A stretch of 10,646 nt of DNA from contig QHZK01000163.1 in the NCBI GenBank assembly GCA_003224635.1, positions 1 through 10,646 of the forward strand, read 5' to 3'. The DNA comes from Acidobacteriota bacterium. GTDB lineage: Bacteria; Acidobacteriota; Terriglobia; UBA7540. Shown piece after piece: positions 1-6,386 of the stretch. How positions within the stretch are numbered: position 1 is the first letter of the stretch; the number at the start of each line of letters is the position of its first letter. The translations under genes and the position numbers were made by a program. The notes below the pieces were generated by a model. It saw nothing but the letters and a program-made list of their open reading frames with translations, ran no database searches and had not been told where the DNA came from.

Positions 1-216
1 GCCACTCTGGCGCCGTTCGGGCGGAAGTGACGCGTTCTTGACAACACGCACCCCGGAGTGGGACCGGCAGTAGCCTGAGATTCCGTACTCAACCCCGGTC
101 CGGTAACGCACTTCCGGCGCAACAAGCAGGTGGAGAGCTACCCGGGCCTGACAAAGCCCACGCCGGTATCGAGAGGCTTCTGCAGGCCTGCAAATCCGGA
201 TTCTTACTGAGACCGG
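1..216. other. left-edge region without a convincing gene
   Basis: All plus-strand frames close within about 75 bases of the left edge, and none of the short peptides resembles a known protein. A minus-strand frame opening near 140 stays open to the edge but reads as low-information sequence, so I do not call it. A 12-base perfect palindrome (TGCAGGCCTGCA, 181-192) lies just beyond the 3' end of the minus-strand sulfurtransferase. It has no T-tract, so it is not a convincing terminator. The stretch could include the tail of a gene that lies mostly outside the window. Confidence 0.5.
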
Positions 217-232
217 CTAGCCCCTAGCCCCT
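217..232. repeat. two tandem heptamers (CTAGCCC) spanning a stop codon
   Basis: CTAGCCC occurs twice in perfect tandem at 217-223 and 224-230, followed by CT. The minus-strand TAG stop of the sulfurtransferase lies in the first copy, and the repeat encodes the final residues of its RAGARG tail. Gain or loss of one 7-base unit would shift the frame and change the C-terminus. Confidence 0.7.
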
Positions 233-1074
233 GCTCGTTTCGACTCGCCCTTTTCGATGGGGGCGTCGACGAGGTTGCCCCACTCCGTCCAGCTACCGTC
301 GTAGTTGCGAACTTTGTCGAATCCAAGCAAGTACTTGAGGACAAACCACGTATGGGAGCTGCGCTCGCCGATTCGGCAGTAAGCTATGGCTTCGCGGTCC
401 GGCCGTACGCCTTCCTTGACGAGCTCGTCGTAGGACTTGAAGGTGCCGTCGTCGTTGGCGGCTTTTGCCCAGGGAACGCTGATGGCGCCCGGAATGTGTC
501 CACCCCGCTGGGCCGTCTCCGACATCCCTGGAGGAGCAATCACTTTGCCGGTGAACTCGTCTGGCGACCGCACGTCGACGAGGTGCGCATTCTTCTTGTC
601 CAGGACCTGGAAGATCAGCTCACGGTGGGCCCGGATGTTCTCGTCGGGCTGGCTTGCCTTATAGCTGGTCGGTGTGGTCTGGGGGACCTGGGTGGTGAAA
701 GGCCGCCCCTCGAGCTCCCACTTCTTGCGTCCTCCGTTCATCAGCCGCGCGTCCTTGTGGCCAAAGTACTTGAGCTGCCACAAGGCGTAAGCCGCGAACC
801 AGTTGTTGTTGTCACCATAGAGCACCACGGTAGTATCGCTCGAGATGCCCGACTTGCCCGCCAACTCTTCCAGTTGCTTCTGGCCCAGGAGATCGCGGCG
901 CACGTTGTCCTGCAGCTGGGTTTGCCAGTTCCAGGCCACAGCGCCCTCGATATGACCTTTCTCGTAGGCGGTGGTGTCCACGTCAACCTCGACGATCCGG
1001 ACCTTCGGGTCCTTCGTGTGTTGAGCCACCCAGTCCGTACTTACCAGAACTTCCGGATGCTTGTAATCACCCAT
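217..1074 (-). CDS. thiosulfate sulfurtransferase (two-domain rhodanese, mycobacterial CysA2-like)
   Basis: This 285-residue cytosolic enzyme should move the sulfane sulfur of thiosulfate to an acceptor through a cysteine persulfide. It has the classic tandem rhodanese layout: a non-catalytic N-terminal domain (about 8-125, with the conserved stretch YGDNNNWFAAYALW) and a catalytic domain (about 148-275, with LVDVRSPDEF and GHIPGA). The active-site loop is CRIGERS with Cys233. Arg after the Cys favours thiosulfate over 3-mercaptopyruvate, whose enzymes have CG(S/T)G. CRIGERSSHTWFVL and NYDGSWTEWG closely match mycobacterial CysA2/CysA3-type proteins from memory. I chose the ATG at 1072-1074 because AGGAGG lies 10 bases upstream and the protein then starts just before the conserved LVSTDW block. 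An in-frame start at 1158 would add 28 residues without family support. There is no signal peptide. The gene is divergent from the TPR gene, and its last codons lie in a heptamer repeat. The exact donor in vivo is uncertain. Confidence 0.93.
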   Translation of the reverse strand: MGDYKHPEVLVSTDWVAQHTKDPKVRIVEVDVDTTAYEKGHIEGAVAWNWQTQLQDNVRRDLLGQKQLEELAGKSGISSDTTVVLYGDNNNWFAAYALWQLKYFGHKDARLMNGGRKKWELEGRPFTTQVPQTTPTSYKASQPDENIRAHRELIFQVLDKKNAHLVDVRSPDEFTGKVIAPPGMSETAQRGGHIPGAISVPWAKAANDDGTFKSYDELVKEGVRPDREAIAYCRIGERSSHTWFVLKYLLGFDKVRNYDGSWTEWGNLVDAPIEKGESKRAGARG

Positions 1075-1084
1075 TTGCGGAATC

Positions 1085-1090
1085 CCTCCT
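1085..1090 (-). promoter_or_regulatory. ribosome binding site that fixes the sulfurtransferase start
   Basis: Read on the minus strand, AGGAGG precedes the ATG at 1074-1072 by 10 bases. It decides for this start over the in-frame ATG at 1158, which has no comparable site. Confidence 0.8.
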
Positions 1091-1221
1091 TTTTGACTCT
1101 TGGACTTCACCTGCGGAATTTGGAATCTGTGCCTTGATAACGGCTTCAACAACAGCAACGACTGGCGCGGGAGTAAAAATCACGGCAGGCGCACTCGGAA
1201 TTCGGTCGGTGCATGGCGCTT

Positions 1222-1251
1222 TATATATCACAAAGCACGACAGCTTGGCAA
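1222..1251 (-). promoter_or_regulatory. promoter-like pair for the sulfurtransferase
   Basis: On the minus strand, TTGCCA (1251-1246) is followed after 18 bases by TATATA (1227-1222), a good sigma-70/SigA-like pair. Transcription would start near 1215 and give a leader of about 140 bases before the chosen ATG. This also argues against the upstream start at 1158 being required. It is a sequence match only. Confidence 0.5.
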
Positions 1252-1325
1252 CCTCTAGCCAGCTTCCAGTCTAGGCAAGATGAGTAGCCTTGGGGTTTCT
1301 AAGAGGCCCGCCCTTTCTCCGCACG

Positions 1326-1346
1326 TGGGTCTACGGTCTAGACCCA
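1326..1346. promoter_or_regulatory. perfect inverted repeat, possible operator
   Basis: TGGGTCTA (1326-1333) and TAGACCCA (1339-1346) form a perfect 8-bp stem around the 5-base loop CGGTC. It sits between the two divergent promoter-like sites, about 34 bases upstream of the plus-strand -35 hexamer. No T-tract follows on either strand, so a regulator-binding site is more likely than a terminator. Confidence 0.4.
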
Positions 1347-1379
1347 GGCGTTCTTTAGCGCTTATGATAAGTCGAAAGT

Positions 1380-1409
1380 TTGACTTTGGCGGCAGGAATC
1401 TGGTATACA
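1380..1409 (+). promoter_or_regulatory. promoter-like pair for the TPR gene
   Basis: TTGACT (1380-1385) and TATACA (1404-1409) are separated by 18 bases, close to the housekeeping consensus. The predicted transcript would begin near 1416 and carry a leader of about 130 bases before the ATG at 1545. This is the best plus-strand promoter match I found in the gap. Confidence 0.55.
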
Positions 1410-1544
1410 ATAGAGCCAGGGTTTTGGACACGAAGTGTAACGGCGTACGGCAAAACGGCCAGGCGTGGGTATCCTTAAGAATTAAAAAGAGTTAGCTACA
1501 AGAGGGGGCGCGAAGGCTCGTTCACAGCCCTCGAAAGGCGACCA

Positions 1545-2201
1545 ATGAGAAAAACCCGAACCGCCTCGTTTCGAAGCGCCGCCCGTTCCCGGCGAAGGAC
1601 GCAAGCCAAGGCGCATGCAACCCGGAAAGATTCGCGCCGGGGTCGCGCGAGCCATTCGATCCAAGCGACCCAAGCCGTATCCATCCGGCAGAAGCGCGAC
1701 GAGCAATACCTTGCCGCGATCAAAGGCTTCGAGCTTGCAGTTCAGCAGTTCACAAAGCAAAATCTCGAAAAAGCTAAACCCCTCTTCGAAAGGTTGGCGG
1801 CGAGCGTGTATCCGGAAGTGGCAGACCGAGCGCGGCTCTACCTGCGTCTCTGCCAGCGGAAGCTAGAACGCTCGGCCCCAGCTCCGAAGACCGCTGCCGA
1901 CTACTACGCCTTAGGCGTAGCGGAATTGAACGCCCGCAGCCTCGATTCGGCAACCGAGCATTTGACCAAAGCTGACAAGATGCAGCCCAAGCGGGAGCAC
2001 ATCCGATTTGCCTTGGCCGCAGCCTATGCGCTCCAGGGGAATAGCGAAGCAGCACTCGAGCACCTCAAGGCCGCCATCCAGCTAAGGCCTGGAAACGCCT
2101 ACCAGGCCCGCCACGATGAGGATTTCCAGTCGCTCAGGTCCCACCCTGCCTTTCGAAGCCTGGTTCGGGCGGACGCTTCCGCCTCTGCAGCTACCCCCTG
2201 A
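1545..2201 (+). CDS. TPR-repeat protein with a strongly basic N-terminal tail
   Basis: This 218-residue protein has no signal peptide and is probably cytosolic. Residues 1-53 are packed with Arg and Lys and look disordered. Residues about 57-108 form helical pairs (LAVQQFTKQNLEKAKPLFE, then a helix ending in LCQRKLE). Two clearer TPR units follow at about 117-150 (YYALGVAELNARSLDSATEHL) and 151-184 (ALAAAYALQGNSEAALEHLKAAI). The C-terminal DEDFQSLRSHPAFRSLV segment is a common cap of TPR proteins. TPRs bind proteins, so the role is likely scaffolding. The basic tail could contact nucleic acid or acidic partners, which is inference. The ATG at 1545 has GAAAGG about 7 bases upstream. No partner gene is apparent next to it. 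I recognise the architecture but not a characterised orthologue. Confidence 0.85.
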   Translation: MRKTRTASFRSAARSRRRTQAKAHATRKDSRRGRASHSIQATQAVSIRQKRDEQYLAAIKGFELAVQQFTKQNLEKAKPLFERLAASVYPEVADRARLYLRLCQRKLERSAPAPKTAADYYALGVAELNARSLDSATEHLTKADKMQPKREHIRFALAAAYALQGNSEAALEHLKAAIQLRPGNAYQARHDEDFQSLRSHPAFRSLVRADASASAATP

Positions 2202-2215
2202 CATAGTCTTCACCT

Positions 2216-2244
2216 TTCACACTTTCGGCGCCCGATGGTAAACT
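2216..2244 (+). promoter_or_regulatory. promoter-like pair for the TolC-type gene
   Basis: TTCACA (2216-2221) is followed after 17 bases by TAAACT (2239-2244). The -35 matches TTGACA at five of six bases, and the -10 is weaker. The predicted start near 2251 falls in the inverted repeat at 2247-2264. A second AT-rich stretch at 2369-2378 has no well-spaced -35. Confidence 0.4.
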
Positions 2245-2246
2245 TT

Positions 2247-2264
2247 CCTGGTCGGATGACCAGG
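2247..2264. promoter_or_regulatory. perfect dyad over the predicted start site, possible operator
   Basis: CCTGGTC (2247-2253) and GACCAGG (2258-2264) are perfect 7-bp arms around GGAT. The dyad covers the predicted transcription start of the efflux gene, where a TetR/MarR-type repressor could act. Two GGCGCC palindromes (2227-2232 and 2263-2268) flank or overlap it. There is no T-tract, so intrinsic termination of the TPR transcript is less likely. Confidence 0.4.
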
Positions 2265-2404
2265 CGCCAAGTTAGTTGTTCAGAAGAGTCGAGCTCGACA
2301 CTACCTGTGGGCCGAGCGCCAGCAGACAAAGTCAAACTTTCTTTGAAACCCCGCGTCTAACAGATTCGTAACTATAACTTGGTGCTTGCGAAGCCAAAGA
2401 ATCC

Positions 2405-2411
2405 AAAGGAG
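2405..2411 (+). promoter_or_regulatory. ribosome binding site that fixes the TolC-type start
   Basis: AAAGGAG lies 7 bases before the ATG at 2419. It decides for this start over an in-frame TTG at 2386, and the resulting protein begins with a normal signal peptide. Confidence 0.85.
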
Positions 2412-2418
2412 AACGATA

Positions 2419-4482
2419 ATGAAATCGAGAAGCTTACGCGGCTCGTCCGGACGCGGCCTGCTCGGGCAAGGCCTGGCTCAGGCCTTCGTGCTTGGGATAC
2501 TTTTCGTCCCGCGCGGGTTAGTCGCCCAGCAAACCGTGACCCCTGCGCAACCGCTCCAGCCTGCTGCTTCCGCGGAAACTGGCAGCAGCACGCCGTCTCG
2601 CTCGACAGCCTTGGAATTTAGAACCAATTCAGGCTTCCCAAATTTTCTTGGAGCCTATGAGAGCCCCTGGGTCCCCGGGCCGCCCCTGAACAACTCCGAG
2701 CGTCTGCAGAGGCTCATGCAGGGCGGCAAGCTCGAGCTCTCCCTCGAAGATGCAATTGACCTGACGCTCGAAAACAATCTGGATATCGCCTACGCGCGCT
2801 ACCAGCTTCCGCTGGCTGCCGCCGACTACCTTCGTACCAAGTCCGGCGGCGCGGTGCGCGGAGTGCAAGGCGCTTTCATTTCTAACGCTCTGTTCGCCGG
2901 CGCAATCGGCGGGAGCAGCGGCGCCGGCGGGGGCGGCGGCACCGGCAACACGGGCGGGTTCAGCGGCGGCGGCGGCACCTCTAACCTGGGCTCGGCGGGT
3001 TGCTGCGACCCCTTCGCCGGCTTCAGCGTAGGATTCAATCAACGCGCCACGCCGCTAAACTCCGAGGTCCTGACGGGCATTCCCGTGGCCAATTCTCACA
3101 ACGCCAGCGTTAACACATTTTTCGGCCAGGGTTTCCTGACTGGTACCAGCTACGTGATCGCAGTGGATGGCACGCGGCAGACTTCGAACGGGAGCTTCCT
3201 CCTGTTCAACCCTGAGGTTCCGTCGTTCGCGGGCATCACGGTCAGCCAGCCGTTGCTCAAAGGATTTGGCTATCGAGCCAACGCCGCGTCCTTGCGCATC
3301 GCCAAGAACGACCTCAAAGTCTCCGATAGCGTCTTCCGCCAGCAGGTCATCACCACCGTGGCGACCGTTGTGAATCTGTATTCCGACCTCCTGTACTACC
3401 GTGACAACGTCCGCGTGGCGCAGGAAGCGGTGAACTACGCCCAGAAGTTACTGGCTGACAACAAGCGCCAGGTCGAGATCGGCACGCTGGCGCCCATCGA
3501 GGTGGTACGCGCCGAATCCGAATTGGCGACGGACGAGCAGAACCTGATCGTCGCCCAGACCAGCTACCAGCAACAGCAAGAGTTGATCAAGACGGCGATT
3601 GCGAAGCACGTGAATGCCGACCTCGCTGGGGTTCAAATCGACGCTACCGATAAACTGCCCGAGCCCGCCGAGAACGATATCCCGCCGCTCGAAGCTGCCC
3701 TGGCCGAAGCCGCCAGAAACCGGCCCGAGGTGGAGCAGGCCGGCCTGAACATCCGGAATGCCGAATACACTATTCAATCCACGCGCAGCGGCCTGCTTCC
3801 CCAACTCAACGTCTTCGCCACCTACGCCGCGTCGGGGCTGGGCGGAAACCGCCTTGTTTGCCCGGCAAACTACACCCCGGCTGGCGGGCAGTGTGTGTCG
3901 TCGACAAACCTGACCGCGCCGATAGTTATTCAGTCGGGCGGCCTCGGACAGTCGCTAAGCCAGGTGCTGCACGGCACCTATGGAGATTACTCGCTCGGTT
4001 TCAGCTTCGTCGTCCCCATCCGCAACCGGCAGGCGCAAGCCGACGCGGCCACTGCGCTTTTACAAGAGCGCCAGTTGCGCACCTCGCTTCAGCGGACGAG
4101 GAACCAGGTGGAGCAGGACGTGCGCAGCGCCGAGATTGCCGTGACCCAGGCCAAGGCTCAGGTCAACGCCGCGGTCAAGGCCACCGTTCTGGCGCGCGAA
4201 ACCATGGAGGCCGAGCAGAAGAAGTTCCAGTTGGGCGAGTCCACTGTCTTTAACGTCATCCTGACGCAGCGCGACTTGGCCACGGCGGAGGGCAATGAAG
4301 CCAGGGCGCGGTCCACCTACGCCAAGGCCCTGACCCAGTTCCGGCAGGCTACGGCAACCATCCTGGACCAGTACCACATCCAGATGGCCGACGCCAGGGA
4401 GGGGCAGATTCGCAAGGCCCCCAACATCCCCGGCGCGCCCGAGGAGGCCAAGCCCGGGCAAGCCAGCGCCAGCAACCCGTAG
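2419..4482 (+). CDS. TolC-family outer-membrane efflux protein
   Basis: This 687-residue protein should form the outer-membrane channel and periplasmic tunnel of a tripartite efflux or type I secretion system. A signal peptide covers residues 1-36 (basic start, hydrophobic AFVLGILFV, likely cleavage after LVA). Two outer-membrane-efflux repeats follow. The first begins near 105 (KLELSLEDAIDLTLENNLDI) with long helices at about 300-400. The second begins near 422 (PEVEQAGLNIRNAEYTIQSTRSGLLPQL within 436-462) with helices at about 545-650 and FQLGESTVFNVILTQRDL. A Gly-rich insert at 163-186 followed by Cys195-Cys196, and a loop with Cys481 and Cys492, are likely surface loops. The mature part is clearly longer than E. 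coli TolC (about 470 residues), mainly from N-terminal and loop extensions. No inner-membrane pump or adaptor gene adjoins it, so the substrate cannot be named. The flanking promoter-like site and palindrome suggest a single-gene unit. Confidence 0.92.
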   Translation: MKSRSLRGSSGRGLLGQGLAQAFVLGILFVPRGLVAQQTVTPAQPLQPAASAETGSSTPSRSTALEFRTNSGFPNFLGAYESPWVPGPPLNNSERLQRLMQGGKLELSLEDAIDLTLENNLDIAYARYQLPLAAADYLRTKSGGAVRGVQGAFISNALFAGAIGGSSGAGGGGGTGNTGGFSGGGGTSNLGSAGCCDPFAGFSVGFNQRATPLNSEVLTGIPVANSHNASVNTFFGQGFLTGTSYVIAVDGTRQTSNGSFLLFNPEVPSFAGITVSQPLLKGFGYRANAASLRIAKNDLKVSDSVFRQQVITTVATVVNLYSDLLYYRDNVRVAQEAVNYAQKLLADNKRQVEIGTLAPIEVVRAESELATDEQNLIVAQTSYQQQQELIKTAIAKHVNADLAGVQIDATDKLPEPAENDIPPLEAALAEAARNRPEVEQAGLNIRNAEYTIQSTRSGLLPQLNVFATYAASGLGGNRLVCPANYTPAGGQCVSSTNLTAPIVIQSGGLGQSLSQVLHGTYGDYSLGFSFVVPIRNRQAQADAATALLQERQLRTSLQRTRNQVEQDVRSAEIAVTQAKAQVNAAVKATVLARETMEAEQKKFQLGESTVFNVILTQRDLATAEGNEARARSTYAKALTQFRQATATILDQYHIQMADAREGQIRKAPNIPGAPEEAKPGQASASNP

Positions 4483-4492
4483 TAAGTTGCGC

Positions 4493-4550
4493 GCTGTAGC
4501 GGGCGTCTATGAGCGCCGAAAACCCGGCGGTCACAGACCGCCGCTACAGC
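4493..4550. repeat. REP-like imperfect palindrome
   Basis: Arms at 4493-4518 and 4525-4550 match at 22 of 26 positions around a 6-base loop. The outer 10 bases (GCTGTAGCGG / CCGCTACAGC) pair perfectly. A second hairpin is nested in the right arm: CGGCGGTC (4525-4532), ACA, GACCGCCG (4536-4543). It lies 10 bases after the TolC-type stop, where it could protect or end that transcript. It looks like a dispersed extragenic palindrome. Other copies lie outside the window, if they exist. Confidence 0.7.
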
Positions 4551-4582
4551 CAACCTTTGCCACTTGTCCGCCATTCTTCCGC

Positions 4583-4612
4583 TTGTCCCCGGCGCTGCAA
4601 CTGGAATAAGAT
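4583..4612 (+). promoter_or_regulatory. promoter-like pair immediately before the mutase start
   Basis: TTGTCC (4583-4588) and TAAGAT (4607-4612) are 18 bases apart. The -10 ends 6 bases before the GTG at 4619, so transcription would start at or next to the start codon. No good Shine-Dalgarno site lies in between. This fits a leaderless message, but the hexamers are only partial matches. Confidence 0.35.
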
Positions 4613-4618
4613 GCAGGT

Positions 4619-6355
4619 GTGGGAATAAAAAAGAGCGATAAAGCCGGTGCGGACGTGGCGGACCGCGCGCGGATCGAGCAGGGCTCAGGTGCCGGTCGTC
4701 AGCCGTCGGCAGCGGAAGGCCGCTGGGAAGAAGAGACCCTGAAACCCGCGCTCCAGATGTCCCCCGAGCGCGAGACGTCGTTCACCACCGTGTCCGGCGT
4801 GCCCGTCGAGCGCCTTTACACCCCAGCCGATCTTGCCGGTTTTGATTACCACCGCGACCTGGGCGACCCGGGCGAGTATCCTTTCACGCGCGGCATCCAC
4901 CCGACGATGTACCGGGGAAGAGTCTGGACGATGCGCCAGTTCTCCGGCTTCGCGGCGCCTGAGGACACCAACCGGCGGCTCCACTATCTCTTGAAGCAGG
5001 GCCAGACGGGCCTCTCCATCGCCTTTGACTTGCCTACGCTCATGGGTTACGACAGCGACCATCCGCTGGCCGAGGGCGAGGTGGGCAAGTGCGGCGTCGC
5101 CGTCTCTTCACTCGAAGACATGGAGACCCTGCTGGCCGGGCTGCCGCTCGAGCAGGTCACTACCTCGATGACCATCAACTCGCCCGCGGCCATCATCTGG
5201 GCGATGTATCTGGCAGTGGCGGAGAAGAACGGCGCCAACTGGAAGAAGATCTCGGGCACCACACAGAACGACATCCTGAAGGAGTACATCGCGCAGAAGG
5301 AGTACATTTTCCCCCCCGAGCCGTCGATGCGCCTGGTGGTGGATACGATCGCTTTCGGCGCGCGCGAAGTCCCGCGCTGGAACCCCATCTCGATCAGCGG
5401 CTACCACATCCGGGAAGCGGGCTCGACTGCCGTCCAGGAGCTGGCTTTCACGCTGCGCGACGGCATTGAATACGTCGAATGGGTCGAGCGCGCGGGCCTG
5501 GCCGTGGACGAATTCGCCCCGCGCCTGAGCTTCTTCTTCAACGCCCACAACGACCTGTTCGAGGAGGTCGCCAAGTACCGCGCCGCGCGCAAGGTCTGGG
5601 CTAAAGTATGCCGGGAGCGATTCGGCGCTAAGGATCCCCGCTCCTGGCGCTGCCGCTTCCACACTCAGACGGCGGGGTGCTCGCTCACGGCGCAGCAACC
5701 CTACAACAACGTGGTCCGCACCACGGTCCAGGCGCTTGCCGGAGTGCTGGGCGGGACGCAGTCCCTGCACACGAATTCCCTCGACGAGGCCTGGGCGCTG
5801 CCCACCCAGGAAGCTGCGACGCTCGCGCTCAGGACCCAGCAGGTGATCGCGCACGAGAGCGGCGTGATCAACACGGCCGATCCGCTGGCGGGGTCGTACT
5901 TCGTCGAAAGGCTCACGCTCGATGCCGAGCGCGCTTGCTACGAATACTTTGACAAGATCGACGCCCTCGGCGGCATGGTGGCGGCCATCGAGAAGGGCTT
6001 CCCGCAAAAGGAAATCCACGAGGCCGCTTACGCCTATCAGCGCGAGCTCGAGCGCAAGGAGAAGATTATCGTCGGCATCAACGATTTCGTGACGGAGGAA
6101 AAGCGGCCCATCGAGCTGCTGGTGATTGACGAGAGCGTGGCGCGCCATCAGCGGCAGAAGCTCGCCAATCTCAAGAAACGGCGTGACAGCGCCCGCGTCC
6201 AGCGCACGCTTGAGGCGCTGGGCAGCGCCGCCTCGACCGACGCCAACCTGATGCCGTATATCCTCGAAGGCGTCCGTGCCTATGCAACCTTGGGTGAGAT
6301 GTGCGATGTGCTGCGGCGCGTGTTTGGGACGTACGAGGAGCCTGCGTTTCGGTAA
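4619..6355 (+). CDS. icmA: B12-dependent acyl-CoA mutase large subunit, isobutyryl-CoA mutase type
   Basis: This 578-residue subunit holds the (beta/alpha)8 substrate barrel of the methylmalonyl-CoA mutase family and lacks the B12 domain, which is a separate gene at 7091. Family landmarks are LYTPADL (66-72), RQFSGF (106-111), SIAFDLPT (133-140), TINSPAAI (185-192), QNDILKEYIAQKE (216-228), SGYHIREAG (260-268) and LSFFFNAHND (303-312). Tyr262-His263 match the Tyr243-His244 pair of P. shermanii mutase. The positions equal to its Tyr89 and Arg207 are Phe108 and Gln226, with the same 118-residue spacing. These are the residues of Streptomyces isobutyryl-CoA mutase (Phe80, Gln198), so the enzyme probably interconverts isobutyryl-CoA and n-butyryl-CoA. 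IcmA is about 566 residues. Automatic annotation would likely say methylmalonyl-CoA mutase. The GTG start has only a weak GGA upstream; the first 35 residues are variable, so a later start is possible. Family is very certain, substrate less so. Confidence 0.9.
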   Translation: MGIKKSDKAGADVADRARIEQGSGAGRQPSAAEGRWEEETLKPALQMSPERETSFTTVSGVPVERLYTPADLAGFDYHRDLGDPGEYPFTRGIHPTMYRGRVWTMRQFSGFAAPEDTNRRLHYLLKQGQTGLSIAFDLPTLMGYDSDHPLAEGEVGKCGVAVSSLEDMETLLAGLPLEQVTTSMTINSPAAIIWAMYLAVAEKNGANWKKISGTTQNDILKEYIAQKEYIFPPEPSMRLVVDTIAFGAREVPRWNPISISGYHIREAGSTAVQELAFTLRDGIEYVEWVERAGLAVDEFAPRLSFFFNAHNDLFEEVAKYRAARKVWAKVCRERFGAKDPRSWRCRFHTQTAGCSLTAQQPYNNVVRTTVQALAGVLGGTQSLHTNSLDEAWALPTQEAATLALRTQQVIAHESGVINTADPLAGSYFVERLTLDAERACYEYFDKIDALGGMVAAIEKGFPQKEIHEAAYAYQRELERKEKIIVGINDFVTEEKRPIELLVIDESVARHQRQKLANLKKRRDSARVQRTLEALGSAASTDANLMPYILEGVRAYATLGEMCDVLRRVFGTYEEPAFR

Positions 6356-6386
6356 CAGAAAGAAGCCCAATGCTCCGGAGGCCGTC

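Larger units (their letters stand above)
1075..1544. other. divergent intergenic control region
   Basis: These 470 bases separate two divergently transcribed genes. They hold a promoter-like pair for each direction, a perfect 8-bp hairpin between them, and long leaders of about 130-140 bases on both sides. A 71-codon plus-strand frame (1280-1495) has no family resemblance and runs through the promoter and hairpin, so I treat it as chance. The region is visibly more AT-rich than the flanking genes. I see no riboswitch that I can name. Confidence 0.6.

Noticed and set aside
352..1137. A 261-codon plus-strand frame opposite the sulfurtransferase
   Set aside because: It is the antisense shadow of a clearly conserved rhodanese gene and shows no domain or ribosome binding site of its own.
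1280..1495. A 71-codon plus-strand frame in the divergent gap
   Set aside because: It runs through the hairpin and the promoter-like pair, has no ribosome binding site, and its product looks random.
2247..2264. The dyad as an intrinsic terminator of the TPR gene
   Set aside because: The stem is short and no T-tract follows. Its position over a predicted promoter start fits an operator better.
2343..2378. A second promoter (TTGAAA with TATAAC) before the TolC-type gene
   Set aside because: The spacing is 24 bases to TATAAC or 20 to the nearest alternative, outside the usual 16-18.
2386..2418. An in-frame TTG start for the TolC-type gene, 11 codons upstream
   Set aside because: The ATG at 2419 has a near-ideal AAAGGAG site and gives a proper signal peptide. 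The longer form would put extra charged residues before it and overlaps the ribosome binding site.
6276..6386. Upstream ATG for the unknown 131-residue protein, inside the mutase gene
   Set aside because: It lies well within icmA coding sequence in another frame, whereas the ATG at 6387 has GGAGG at good spacing.
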